Origin: Lumbricus rubellus
Taxonomy: Eukaryota; Annelida; Clitellata; Crassiclitellata; Lumbricidae
Reading direction: 5' to 3'
Length of the DNA: 64,000 nt
NCBI GenBank assembly: GCA_945859605.1
Contig: OX243825.1
Coordinates: 20,175,196-20,239,195 of the forward strand
The notes beneath the pieces were generated by a model. The model saw only the letters and a program-made list of their open reading frames with translations, was not told the DNA's origin and did no database searches. The translations under genes were made by a program, and so were the position numbers. Below, piece after piece: positions 1 to 11,679 of the stretch; positions within the stretch are counted from its first letter, which is position 1, and the number at the start of each line of letters is the position of its first letter.

Positions 1-1016
1 ACACGACATACGTGATATCATGATGACTAAGCTTACTCCTGCAACGAATAGTGGATTCAGACGTGGATGTTCTTGCACGTCCTGTCCATATGCCTGAGCT
101 TAATGTTTCGTAAATATTCGGTCAACTAGTTTATCAAAGCTTTAAATTGAAGCTAAATCGCTCAAGAGTGTGTGTTGACTCTGTTTTTGCTACCGACTCA
201 TACATTGAACCAAACAACTAGAAGCTGGATTTATCAAATAATTTTAGTCAATAGAAGTATGACTCCTTCAAATCCAGACTCAAGACTCATTCATTCCTCA
301 AGGCCTATCCTGCTGCTTAGTCTAGTGTATGAGGAGCCGTTGTAACGGCATGGCTGTGTTACGGCGCCATATAAATCGTCATTGTGATACTGCTTTTGCT
401 GTGCTATTCTGTTGTTGTTTTGGCAAAGGTTTCAATAAAAATGATTGATTCGTTGATTGATTGATTGATTGTTATCATTATTATGACTGATAAAGATGTT
501 GTTGCCTAATAGGCCTACTAAAATTGGAAGTTGACTTGACGGAAATAGTTCTTGTATATATAAATTGGATTGATGAAAATATTGTTGCTTAAATAGAAGT
601 TGGTTCACTGCAAGTTAGATTTATGGATTGAAATTGATGCTGAAAACAATTCTTGCTTCAATGGAAGTTGGATTGACGAGAATAGGCCTAATTCTTTGCC
701 GCTCCAAATTGTCTGCGCCAAATTGTCCGGGAACCGCGTTACCACGATACGATACCGTACGCTAAGTGCTCCGATAACATCTGAGTCAGCTGGTGCATAT
801 GCAGCAAATAATATTTATCTTCAAAACACTTCCTGCTCGATTGGCGGGATTTGAACCCCAACACCTTTCAATAATACGCCCAGTAGGCTACATTATTCAC
901 ACTCGACAAACGCACGTAGGCTAGGCCTACAGATCTAAATCTTATAGAACACAGGTTTTAACGGCCAGAGCTGAATTTTACTGAAAATTGTTTCTTTACA
1001 TAATAATTATGTTCAG
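1..1016. other. No gene seen; probable ferritin intron 1
   Basis: No coding exon is recognisable here. I looked for a first ferritin exon like the one at 56005-56112 and did not find one, so this is probably intron 1 of the ferritin gene that continues at 1017. A short (GATT)n run lies at about 444-472. AGGCCT-containing octamers, common throughout the window, occur several times. Confidence 0.6.
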
Positions 1017-4000
1017 GCATTGTACTTCGACCGCGATGACGTTGCTCTGCCTGGATTCTCCAAGTTCTTCCATAAGTCTGCTGAGGAGGAGAGAGAACAT
1101 GCTGAGAAGTTGATGAAGTACCAGAACAAGCGAGGTGGTCGCGTCGTTTACCAGGACATCGCGGTTAGTGCAATAACGACCAAGGGTGAGAATTGAAGAG
1201 CTGAGTTCCAAAACCTGTTAAGTAGAAAAACCATATTTTTGGGAAAAGGCACTTTTTCATTTCCAAGAAATTCTTGAAAAGGAAGGAAAAATCTTTTGCA
1301 CTGAATTGTTTGCCTTATAAATAGATGCTGTTTCATAAGTATTTCACAAATCCTGGTAAAGTTCTTAATATTAAAAATTAGTCACAAAGTTGTACTTAGC
1401 AGGTTCTGGCACAATATTTCGTACTTAACAGGTTTTGACACAATATCAAACCTGGGCCCACATAGAAAAGTTAATGATTTACTATGCTACTAAGTATTAG
1501 GGCTTAACGATATACTATTCAAAACCAGAAAGCTGTCATGTATCAACATTATGTATTGTTATAACCTTAAGGTGACCTTATTTTTCACAAAAAAACATAT
1601 AAAATGAAAATATTCATGAGAAAGTAAAGTTCTATCGACACTAGTGTAGAAACGTATATGAAAAGCTGTTATAGTAGGCCTATCGCCAGTGGTCAAAGCT
1701 CCGACGTTACATACAGTGCCGCGATGTCCTGCATAGGATCTATGCTTACATGCGATTTTTGGTGATTTCGAATCACAACTATATATTTTATTTTTCTCTA
1801 TTACTTTTTCCAGTTTTTAACGTTTTTTACTCGTTTTCGAGGCTTTATCGCTGTCACAATCGCTTCTGAAAACTCGCTGTTTACACCAGCCATTTTTCAA
1901 TCACGTGGTATCAAAGAGGCTTCGTGATTGGTCAATGAACTTAACAGGTTTTGGAACGAAACACGACGCGTACTTAGCAGGTTTTGGAACTCAAGTGATA
2001 TTTATCTGCTCTAAAAAACATATACTTAGCAGGTTTTGGCACGAAATAATTATGTTGGCGGCTGGCCATCCATATGGACAGCCTTTCTCCACGCTTAGTC
2101 CCATTTCGAAAAATTTCTACTTAACAGGTTTTGGAACTCACCTCTTCAATTGCCGGGGTTGGGTTGGGGTGGGGGGTTTCAACCTGCAGTCTTTCTTAGA
2201 ACCCCATAATAAAATCTGTTTTTTACACCCAATTCCAAGTGCATGGATCATTGTCCAACCACCCAGATATTTTTCCGCAATTCTTACTCTGATAACGACC
2301 GATCAAGGATTTCAGACTTCGGCATACTACTACTAGCCTACTGTACGTAAGCGTATTAGGCTATAGGCCCGGATTGTGTAGTACACTAAGAGGAGACTTG
2401 TCTACATTTATCGGCAATGTTCATGCCAACATGTCTGCGCAGTAAGCCATCGCAGAAAGACGAACTTTTATTACTAATTATATTATTCGAATGCTGCAGC
2501 CTGGTTATTCTGTCTTTGAATGTAGGCCTACATGCTTAATTTATGCTAATATCGTTTGTAATTCAGAATGTGGTTTGCAATTGGGAATTAAAGTGAATAC
2601 CGGGTACTTACTTCTTATTATTACCGTAGTTACTATCTTGAAACATTTTCGAAATCTCGCGCAAAAGACGAAGGTTATTTTTGATCAATCTAAGCGAATC
2701 AGTGGAAAATGTAGGCTAATTAATCATCATTGTAGGGCAGGGGTCTCAAACACGCGGCCCGCGGACCCGATTAATGCGGCCCGCGAAAGACATCTGGTTT
2801 GGGGAGTTTTAAAAGAGAGAAATCGGTTAAAACAAGATTTTGTAGTTCTTTTGTGAAGTGAACCAAGGTTAAAACTGTTTTCTACTACTTTTTCCTGTGG
2901 ACATTGACTCTGCAACAGCAGATATACAGATGGTGTTATTTATTTGACTTTCGATGCGATACCATGCTGAAGCAGAAAGTTGTGATTCCAGCATTCTACA
3001 CTCCTCTACTACGCACAAGACAAATTTTATTTAATTCTCAAAGCTGCACATGGCTGCAACACATAATGGCGTGTTTGGTAGTAACGATGCCTGTGAGCAG
3101 TTTCATGGGCGCCCGCACATAGGGGCAAGGGGGGGCACTTTCCCCCCCCCTGGAAAAGTGAAACTTTTTAAAATACTACTTTTGAGTTTTTAACAAATTT
3201 CTTCGCATTAAAACACTAATAATACGAATGATACACATGTGAAAGTCATAAATTTACGTTTAGAAATCTCTATAGAAATAAATATATAATTATATAAATA
3301 GTGCCCTTCATGGACCTACTTTTTAACATCTACTTTTGGATTTTTAACCAATTTTTCGCACTAGGAAGCTATTCATATCAAAAATAATACACAAAATGAA
3401 ACTGAGAAATTTGCATTAAGAAACGTCTTTGAAAAATACCCGTGTTTCTAATTTCCAGCGCTGTATTTAGCATGCTCTTGTTACTGAAAAATGTAACCGT
3501 GGCCACCGTAAAATTTTTGCCCCCTCCTGCAAAATTTTCTGCGGACGCCCATGAGCAGTTTTTGTCATTATTAAAGAATAATAAGTCTCGCCTTTGAGTT
3601 ATTGGTGAAATTTTTTAAGCTGTACGGTATGATTGATAGCATCTCAGAAGACAAAACCAAACAGTGATGCTTTATTATTGAGAAACGTTGTCAGATGAAT
3701 AGCAATAACCATACTTAAGCATTGCCTCTCAGACAACTCACGATACAATAGGCTTACCTTAAAGTTTATAGCTGCTACAAGTTTACTTTTTGTCATTACT
3801 AAAAGTGTCATTGATGTAGGCCTACTTCATAATTATTATTAGCCTATTATTATTGTGACTCAATTTTTTTATGTGGCACCGTAATTATAGTTAGGCTACA
3901 CTGAAAATCTAGTATCGTGTAAATTTGACAGGGTTGTATGTCATTATTACAGCATTGTATGCTATGCTGCAATGATTAATTTCACGTCGCGAATTATAGG

Positions 4001-4951
4001 CCTATTATTAATAATTTAATATTATGTTGCGGCCCGCAAGCCCCTGTAAATTTCCAAATGTGGCCCACGTGCTGACTTGAGTTTGAGACCCCTGTTGTAG
4101 GGCCTATGTACGCTACAGAGACAGAGAGAATAGCATAGCCTATATACATGACTGCCAAGACTAGTTTCTCAAAGTGTTGTAAACTAGGTATCGATGCATG
4201 ATGCATCTCGTTGTAATATTGAATTGCAGAAACCGGTTCGTGAATCGTGGGGAACCGGACTGGAAGCAATGCAGACGGCTCTTGAGTTGGAGAAAAGTGT
4301 CAACCAGGCACTTATTGATATCCACAGGATTTCATCGAAACACGATGATGCGCAAGTCAGTATTTTTTCGGGGCCATAACTGCAGTTTATAAATCAATGG
4401 CCATTGGCCTAGGTCCTGCAATAAATAAATATATAAATAAATATGTATATATATATAAGCAATTTTCAGATAAATGCCTGTTTAATTCACTTGTATTTCT
4501 AGCATTCTTAATAACATCTTCGTTTTCTTTGTTCTGAATTTTTCAATCTGAAAAACAACAAAAACAATCACAAAGTGATCACAATTTATGGTACGAGCGG
4601 ATGACAGCAAGGTGCCAAAAGAAGCTTATTATGAGAATGTTGCATAACTTTGTAGGCCTATACAAATTTTTATTAGGCCTATTTAATTTATTTGTTTCTT
4701 TTATAATTTGCCGTGCGTTTTCTGGTGGTCTAATAAAATAAAGAATATTCTTTACGTACTCACTCACTTTCTTACATACTTATCTACTTACTCACTTCCC
4801 TGATGTTTTCCAGATGGAGGATTTCCTCGAGCAGTTCCTCGAGGAGCAAGTGGAGTCCATCAAGGAGGTCGGCGAATATGTGACGAAACTGAAGAGAGTC
4901 GGACCCGGACTCGGAGAGTACTTGTTCGACAAGGAAACCCTCGGTGAATAG
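1017..4951 (+). CDS. Classical ferritin, H-type, 5' partial (coding exons 2-4)
   Basis: Cytosolic iron-storage ferritin subunit; family members assemble into 24-mer cages that oxidise Fe(II) and store it as ferrihydrite. Coding exons are 1017-1163 (49 codons), 4230-4355 (42 codons) and 4814-4951 (45 codons plus TAG), all joined in phase 0 with GT-AG introns (donors gttagt and gtcagt). The first exon with the start codon and helix A lies outside the window. Visible family features are [11 protein letters not shown], the ferroxidase block [10 protein letters not shown] (E61, E62 and H65 in human H numbering), LELEK (E107), EEQV (Q141), the DFLE acidic pair of the three-fold channel, and the C-terminal [10 protein letters not shown]. 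It is about 80% similar by eye to the gene at 56005. No canonical AATAAA is obvious soon after the stop. Intron 2 is packed with transposons. Confidence 0.93.
1181..2291. mobile_element. hAT-type MITE (CAGGGTGAGAATTG family) split by another element
   Basis: The ends read caagggtgagaattg and, at the other side, attcttactctg, matching the family also seen at 36010, 36960, 53028 and 61158. It is flanked by a perfect 8-bp target duplication, ataacgac (1173-1180 and 2292-2299), typical of hAT insertion. It is interrupted by a 952-bp insertion at 1196-2147. It sits in intron 2 of the partial ferritin gene. Confidence 0.8.
1196..2147. mobile_element. Nested element with iterated TACTTARCAGGTTTTGG motif
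   Basis: It is inserted in the hAT MITE with a 5-bp duplication AATTG (1191-1195 and 2148-2152). The inverted ends run aagagctgagttcc and ggaactcacctcttc and continue into a 20-bp motif, TACTTARCAGGTTTTGGMAC. This motif recurs at about 1211 (inverted), 1395, 1421, 1938, 1970, 2022 and 2119. No transposase is recognisable. Class is unknown. Confidence 0.65.
2738..4094. mobile_element. Non-autonomous hAT element (CAGGGGTCTCAAAC ends)
   Basis: Terminal inverted repeats CAGGGGTCTCAAAC and GTTTGAGACCCCTG are flanked by the perfect 8-bp duplication ttgtaggg (2730-2737 and 4095-4102). The interior carries GCGGCCCGC blocks near both ends and no intact transposase. This end type is common among animal hAT elements. 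It lies in ferritin intron 2 and hosts a second hAT element at 3104. Confidence 0.85.
3104..3553. mobile_element. Nested hAT MITE (CATGGGCG ends)
   Basis: Ends are CATGGGCGCCCGC and GCGGACGCCCATG, with the 8-bp duplication agcagttt on both sides (3096-3103 and 3554-3561). A second copy is at 19265-19625. Poly-C and poly-G stretches lie just inside the ends. No coding capacity was seen. Confidence 0.85.
4356..4813 (+). other. Ferritin intron 3, AT-rich, nothing else seen
   Basis: This intron runs from donor gtcagt to acceptor ttttccag of the partial ferritin. It is AT-rich with short ATAA and ATAT runs and no recognisable element or RNA. Confidence 0.6.
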
Positions 4952-5482
4952 CTCCGTTAAAATGACGACCATCAGCTCAAGGCCGCAACAACCGAATTCT
5001 ACATACTTACTCACACACTAGGAACAAGATTAAAAGATCTTTGCTTTTTCTTTCAAAAACTTTTACACGTTTTAAGAGATCTAGAATTTTTAAAAGTAGG
5101 ATATACTCAGTAAAATTTAATAGAATAAGTTGTTGTTCCATTCAACAGTAATAATTATTATTAGAATGTTCTGATGCAGTAAATAATTGTTGTATTTTTC
5201 GTCACAAGGTTGCGGTGTGTAGGCTACCTATAGAAAAGTTCCTTACCCGGTACTTCTAATAGTCATTGAGCGAGAAGTCATCAAATAGATCCTGATGTAA
5301 GTCTACTGTATAGGCCTACTAGTGTTCGACCAGGTCGATATATGTATACATGTATGGCTTGTATGCTATGATAATATAAATATGAAACACCATAATATAT
5401 ATATATACTATATAGGCCTAAAATAATTTATATATAATATATATAATATATATAACAACAACATATACATAACAATAATATA

Positions 5483-6582
5483 CACCGTGAGTCAAAAAAA
5501 AGTAAGCCAAATTGTTTTTCATATATCTCTAATGCCTGATAACATATCACGCTAAAATTTTCCAAATATTTAGAGAATTGAATACACGGGTGGAATAAAG
5601 CACTAACGTCCACTAAAAACAGCGTCACTTAGTGCTTTATTCCACCCGTGTATTCAATTGGACCAAGAATATGATTCCAAAATTTCATGGACTAAAATTG
5701 AACGGATAAAAAGATATGAATCTGTAAACTTCATATGCCGAAATTGCCGTTTACAAGCAATTTTTTTGTCAGATTCAATAAAAAGTAAGCTAAGCTGTTT
5801 TTATTATATCTCCAATGCCAGCTAATTAATCATACTAAAACTTTCCAGATATTTAGATAATTGAACCTAGAATAGGATTCCAAAATATCATGTAATAAAT
5901 TTGAACGGATAGAAAGATATGAATATTTGAACTTCATCTCCGAAATTTCAGTTTTAAGCAAATCTGTTATGGTGTTCGCTGCTGTTTTGATGCCTTATAA
6001 TTCCCAATTTTGGTCTTAGTGATTCTGGAGTAAAATTTTACGGAATATAAAGTGTGGAGCGTGCATAATGAAAGACCGAGTCTACCAGACAACAATCCAT
6101 GATATAAACGATCTGAAGCAACGCTTGTTGGAAGTGTGGGATGGCCTGGACCAGAGGATAATCGACGATGCTGTTGCCTAATGGCGCCTGCGCCTCAAGG
6201 CTTGCGTGCAAGCTGAAGGATGACATTTTGAGCATCTTATTTAATTAAATAATCAAATCATACTGTTGGGGTCATATTGCTAGTTCAATTATCTACATAT
6301 CTGGAAAACTTTAGAATGATTGATCATCAGGCATTAGAGATATGAGAAAAAGTTTGACTGACATTTTACTGAATCTGACAGAAAATTGCTTGTAAACGGC
6401 AATTTCGGCATATGAAGTTTAAAGATTCATATCTTTTTATCCGTTCAACTTTATCTCATGAAATTTTGGAATCATATTCTTGGTCCAATTCTCTAAATAT
6501 TTGGAAAATTTTAGCGTGATATGTTATCAGGCATTAGAGATATATGAAAAACAATTTGGCTTACTTTTTTTGACTCACGGTG
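5483..6582 (+). mobile_element. Decayed mariner-like element with long inverted repeats
   Basis: Terminal inverted repeats start CACCGTGAGTCAAAAAA and extend about 100 bp; TA dinucleotides flank both ends (5481-5482 and 6583-6584), as expected for Tc1/mariner. The interior retains the C-terminal part of a transposase on the + strand around 6075-6180 (VWDGLDQRIIDDAV), but the catalytic region is missing. A palindromic insertion interrupts the left arm at 5581. A relative is at 25826-26818. Confidence 0.8.
5576..5659. repeat. Perfect foldback hairpin insertion
   Basis: Arms of about 25 bp (5581-5605 and 5630-5654) are perfect reverse complements around a 24-nt loop containing acgtccactaaaaacagcg. 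AATTG flanks both sides, and the undisturbed right arm of the host mariner-like element shows the empty sequence agagaattggacc. So it is a true insertion of a roughly 80-bp MITE-like foldback. Confidence 0.7.
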
Positions 6583-6654
6583 TATATAATATATATAAAA
6601 CACAACAATATATACACATATAGGCTACGACTCTACGAGAAACACCCACTAAAT

Positions 6655-7075
6655 ATAAATTCATTTTCAGTTCCTCCACCATAATTTCCAACCACACACC
6701 CTCACCTTCTTTCCCATGCACCTTTATCCATGACTCCTTGGGCTTTTTTAAATTGGAAAGTGAACTTACACGTACACCACTTCAAGAAGTACCTTTTACC
6801 CTGTCTCATCTGATCATCCACCTTCCAATTCCTGACCGAGGCGGACCCGCCTTAGTATATACTATATATATATATACATATTATATATATATATATACAT
6901 AATACATGACCTTAGAGGTTCCACCCTCTGGCAACCGGACCTGGACTTGGACCTCCGTTGGAATACTCTTACGGACAACACTTTTGACTCAACGCAGAGC
7001 TCGCGAATAAGCTGGTGTCCCGCGCTTGGCTTTCGAGTGGCGCTTTGGAAGTTTGGAGATTACGATTATGCGATT
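6655..7075 (+). mobile_element. 3' end of a non-LTR retrotransposon
   Basis: This segment is repeated at 21560-21910 and 32655-32940, and as 3' fragments at 52785-52865, 54748-54900 (minus) and 57757-57840. The better copies encode an LKTLLF-type tail after which the RT reading frame ends, then a UTR ending ggagattacgattacg. That layout is typical of LINE 3' ends (CR1/L2-like, tentative). Confidence 0.5.
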
Positions 7076-7560
7076 TCGAGACACGATCGTCAGGCAGTCT
7101 CGAGCAGAAGCATGGGACGTTAACTATGCTATGCTCCTCTAACCGTTGTAGATACATAATTTTTTATGTAACCGCAGCAGCAGCAACAGCAATAGTTAGG
7201 GGAGCAAGGTAATCTGGTCAAAGCTTGGCCACCTTGCCCACCCACTGTGGATATCGAACATTCTGTCGAACTTAGTTATACAATTATTCACTAAAACGGT
7301 TTCCGCGCAGAGTGGCCAGAATATTACTATACATGTAGTAACAATAACACACCAGCGGACTATTGGCCTAGTAGCGGACTATAATGGCTTCTTTGTCTGC
7401 AACATGTGTCTTGTGGGCTTACTTTCTGACCCTGACAGTTGACCTTTTGCTCGTGTCTTATCGTTCAGCAGGGTCAAGAGGGTCAAGGCTACGATGATAA
7501 TAATGGCTCAATGGACCTTTGTCTAGCAAATACAGTTGAAAGAAAGTCCTATACATGATC

Positions 7561-7594
7561 GTGTGTGTGTGTGCGTGTGTGCGTGTGCGCGCGC

Positions 7595-7642
<48 letters not shown>
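7561..7642. repeat. (GT)n/(GC)n microsatellite
   Basis: Alternating purine-pyrimidine tract, GT-rich with a central GC run, about 80 bp. It lies about 300 bp beyond the stop codon of paralog A, near the expected end of its transcript. Confidence 0.95.
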
Positions 7643-7644
<2 letters not shown>

Positions 7645-7946
7645 TGCTAGAAACGTGATCCTGAAATCGACTGCCTTTGCTTATTATATTCTAATTTTGA
7701 AACAAAGCTGTTGGATGAAAATTTACTTTATGCCATTTGATTTTCTGTCAAACATTAATCAATGCGTCAATGAAAATCCAAAGTAAGACCGAAAAGTCAA
7801 AAATTAAAGATGCATAAAATTATTAAGTTACGGTACTCTTGTGGTATTTTGTTCAATTTAAAACCTAATTTGTTCAACGTTTTGTTCATCGAGAAGAAAG
7901 CAGGAAAGTCCAATCGATCGGACGAGAGATGCTGCTCTGTTGGCAG

Positions 7947-10350
7947 TTAGTGGAGCATGGTATCGATATCGGTATCATCGATGTCAACATTGGGAATAAA
8001 GTTGAAGGACTTCAGGTCGTAAAGGTAAACACCGGTAGGATCATCTCCGATTCTCTTCAAGTTGATCACGTGACTACCGAAATCCTTGATGAGCCCCACA
8101 TGTCCGCAAATGAATTTCTTCATAAATATCTCCGTCTAAAACGACATCATGTACAGTGTACACGTACCACCGTGATTCAGTGCTGACATTGATTGCGTGC
8201 GGTGTTTGACTGGCTATAGAATGACTCGTTATATGCCCTGGGCCTATCTCATTCCAGGGCTTTTTTTAACGTGCAGTTATACACAAAATGTGCAGTTCTA
8301 AATGGACTTGTGCAGTTGTAGAAGCACTTCTGTACAGTTAAAACTAGCAAAACAGCTCATTGTCCTCCGATTGGAAATAATTTACCATGGAGGATGGGAA
8401 AGGAAAAAAGGAGTTGCGCAGTTCTAAAAATTTCTTTAAAACAGCCCTATCTCATTCCTCGTGAGTTATAGGTCTAATGTCCGGGACATTCGTAAGACGT
8501 TACATTAACAATCGGGCTTAGCTGAACAAGTTTGTCTCAGGTATGAGATGAAAGAAGAATGTCTCAAAAGCATAGGCGCAACCACCCTATGGGACCCACG
8601 GGACGCGTCCCCCCAACTTTTGAGTGGTCCCCTAACTTTATTATTACTGCCCGTCCAACTTTTAGGGCATGATTGCAGCTATGCTCAAAAGGAGCAAAGA
8701 ATCCAGTGATGCACGACGGAATGAAGATGATTGTTACTGTGAGTTTACTGATGCAACCTAGACTAGGCCTAGATGACCCTTTTCTGACCACAGTGTAGAA
8801 CATGGAATGGGAGATCATATACACTTGATCGTTAAATGTGGCGCCACACACCAATACCAGCATTAAGTCGGAAATTACACATCAGAGATATTTAAGGAAA
8901 TAGTATGTTTGTGATTTTTTGCAGAATTTATTTTTTAAAATTAAAAAAATTAAATTTACATTTTCAAATGTTTTAAAATACAAGTTTTAAAGCTATATTA
9001 ATGTTCTTATATGCAAATTAGTTTGTCTTAATTAAGTTAATTGGTTAATTAATTAGTTCAATTGGATCACTTTTCCACCTTAGGCCTATATCTTCGGCTA
9101 GAATAAGGCTAGAGCAATAATTTTTGTGTCATTTTTATGCCATAGAAAAGGCCTTTGAAATGATGTATCAAACTCAATATCTTGGAAAATCACCTTAATG
9201 CTGGTTTTGGTGTTGTGGCGCCACAAATGGTTCAGGAGATGTTTTATGTCGATCTTTGGATCTGCCTATGTCTATTGTTAACCTAAGAATTCAGAAGAGG
9301 TACTCACACATGGATCCTCGTACTTGACGCACAAGCTGTGCAGTTGCAGCCAAAATACGTTCATGTTCTTCAAAACATCCAGACACGTCACCGCTAACGT
9401 CAATGGGGTTCCCCAGTTGCTCGCGGACGGTTTCTGAAATGCAATGTAACGCCGTTTAATTTCGACGTAAAAAGACGAAGAAATGCAACTATGAATTGAC
9501 AAAATTCTGTTAGTGACTTCGTTTACCTAATTATTGTCGCATTCGGGAGCGCCTCTGAGTAGCGAGAGCTTGAAGGGGCGCTATAACAAGTGTACATACA
9601 AACAAACAAACTGTATATTCAGAGACAAGAGCAATCATAGCGTAATATAACACAGGAACTTAGAAGAATCGACAAAGAAAGGTTCTTCGCATTCAATCGT
9701 GTGCCTAACGTTATAGGGAATCGCACCAAGAAATTTAAGAAACGCTTACGATTGACTTCACACCGTTTGAAACCTTACCGTAACGTCCTCAAAAATAACT
9801 GCGAAACCATGATCTTGCATGTGCTTCAAAATTTTATTGGAGTGTATCTTCACGTCTTTAGAAATATCAAGCAGGTACGTCGCCAATCCGGGTAGAGCAA
9901 CAGGACAGCTATCGAAGTAGTACGACTAAACACAAAAATCAGCAATGACAACGATAATATATTATCATGTAATTGTGACACCATCCATCTAACAAGAACA
10001 CCTTCAAATAGCTCGTCACTCCACAGCGCAAGTCGTCAACACCACTTGGTATTTTAACGTGGAAGCATGACTTCTAAAGCACCACTCAACAGCCAAGTCG
10101 ATTCCAAGCTTATTCACGAGCAGTTGCGCAAGGGATGTAGTTCCAGTGAAGATCCTATTTTTTCCATCTGCTTTCGAGAACATTGATAATAAAATAATAA
10201 TAATAATAATAATCTTAATAATAATAATAATTATAATAACAATAATAATAATAATAATACACACAAAACAGCTCCAAGCATAATTTTTTGAAATCCCGAG
10301 GGATCCTAGGTAGGCCTACCTCGGGTAAGAAATAAATAAATAATAATAAC

Positions 10351-10384
<34 letters not shown>

Positions 10385-10477
10385 GTTTATTGTTTTTCCT
10401 GTTATTGATATGTTTTCTTGAAGATATTAAAAGGATAATAATAATAATAATAGACCTACTTAGTCTTGCTTTGTTCA

Positions 10478-10564
<87 letters not shown>

Positions 10565-11679
10565 CTTTCTTTATTAAACGCCTGCAAGACGCACTGCGCT
10601 TTACACTTACAAGCTATGCAGTAGGCCTAATCTTAATTAAACTTACCTACTAACTGAACAGACAGCATTGCAATTAAGCCTACACAGGGCTACTTGTAAA
10701 TGTCAGATCAGATGGAATATTATGGAGGCTGAATATTTGTTGGTATTTTTTTAATGAGACCGATCTTGTAGCCTACTGTAACAGTAGGCCACTCTTAGTC
10801 GAAATAGGCTCCTTCTACATTTTCTGACACTTCAAATGTAATTATTGATAGGCCTACTTAGTCTTGCTTAGTTCATATTTGAACGGACCGTCCTACAAAC
10901 TCAGTGACTATCGTGATGGAATAGTGTCCGGCCAAATCAAACGTAACATTAACCTTTTCTCATCTTTATTAGACACACAGCCACATGCAATCTTAAATAC
11001 GGTACAGTTAAAATCATGTAGGTTATAATTATCATATGAATTTTTTCATCGGTTTGGTAGACAGACAGTAATCAACATACATTTTGAATTTAATAATTCC
11101 CGTGTGCAGTCAGCTCTTTAGACTACTCCTAAAGAGCTGACTGCACACGGGAAATAAAATAGGTTGCTCCAGTTTCAGTTGCTTAAGCAAAATCTAATAT
11201 AGGCTACACGCAATTAATTTAACTTAAAATGTCCTACATTCGGTAGGACAATAATTGGACAATTGCTACAGAACCAGCAAATAGCTCAAATAACATAGTA
11301 GGGCTTAGTAGGTTATTCATCAAAGCATAATTGTAAGTAAATTTCCCGATTATGCATGATAGATTGGACCACAGTCAACCGTCGAACAGATAAACATAAT
11401 TATGATAGATCAAATATTAAAAGCTATTCCAAGAGATCTTATTAAGAAATTTGTGCTAAAGTCTTCTTCTATCCTGTACTAGAGCAAATATCTCACAATT
11501 ATTGTTAAGAGTTGGTTACATACCATCGACTCGAGCATGTATTGGGTTCGGTTCTCCATATTGTACAGCTGGTTCAGACCATCCTCAACCTTTTCATTGC
11601 AATTCTGACGAATGATCGACCCAATGTCCATGCTTCTTTCTTTGTACTGTTCAGTTTTTGTAGAATCAGATCTCCACAT
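7947..11679 (-). CDS. Paralog A: divergent, ferroxidase-dead ferritin-like protein
   Basis: Coding exons are 11679-11524 (52 codons), 9925-9779 (49), 9433-9308 (42) and 8135-7947 (62 plus TAA), all phase 0 with GT-AG introns. The product is about 205 residues if it starts at MWRSDS (11679). Its exons align gap-free to the classical ferritin exons, and IIRQN, GLNQL, FDSCPVALPG, NLKRIG and YLYDLKS mark the fold. Ferroxidase residues: E27 and H65 kept; Y34, E61, E62, E107 and Q141 replaced by L, D, V, L and H. The three-fold-channel acidic pair is I and K. The C-terminus continues into an acidic tail (DIDDTDIDTMLH). No signal peptide is seen. An upstream ATG (11766) gives the MSNTTLLKGYFGEY start seen in B and D. 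In A a 2-base insertion creates a TAG there, so the longer N-terminus cannot be made unless the indel is an error. Iron storage by this subunit alone is unlikely; its real function is unknown. Confidence 0.82.
8255..8449. mobile_element. hAT MITE (CAGGGCT family)
   Basis: Terminal inverted repeats CAGGGCT and AGCCCT(A) with the 8-bp duplication tctcattc on both sides (8247-8254 and 8450-8457). The interior carries GTGCAGTTNTA motifs near both ends and the phrase taatttaccatggaggatgg. It lies in intron 3 of paralog A. Confidence 0.85.
9540..9612 (+). repeat. 3' fragment of tRNA-derived SINE (family 1)
   Basis: It contains only the tail portion of the family (gggagcgcctctgagtag ... ggggcgctataacaag) and ends in an ACAAAC-rich stretch. 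It lies between exons 3 and 2 of paralog A. Confidence 0.7.
10190..10680 (-). repeat. (AAT)n tracts and retroelement 3' end
   Basis: AAT runs lie at 10190-10262, 10340-10384, 10436-10451 and 10480-10564. The last run abuts a segment (about 10565-10680) repeated at 21235-21345. Read on the minus strand, the unit ends in gtttaataaagaaagatt followed by (ATT)n, so the microsatellite is probably the tail of a retroelement. This is intron DNA of paralog A. Confidence 0.6.
11097..11153. repeat. Perfect 25-bp hairpin with 7-nt loop
   Basis: Arms 11097-11121 and 11129-11153 are exact reverse complements (starting ttcccgtgtgcagtcagc) around a loop of actactc. The paralogous stretch in gene C (about 32590) lacks it, so it is an insertion or local rearrangement. 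It lies in intron 1 of paralog A. Confidence 0.85.

Noticed and set aside
600..854. 84-codon open frame that might be ferritin exon 1
   Set aside because: Its translation has no similarity to the ferritin N-terminus at 56005 and no GT donor follows at a matching position.
5483..6582. Autonomous mariner transposon
   Set aside because: Only the C-terminal part of a transposase is readable and it is frameshifted; the element is a relic.
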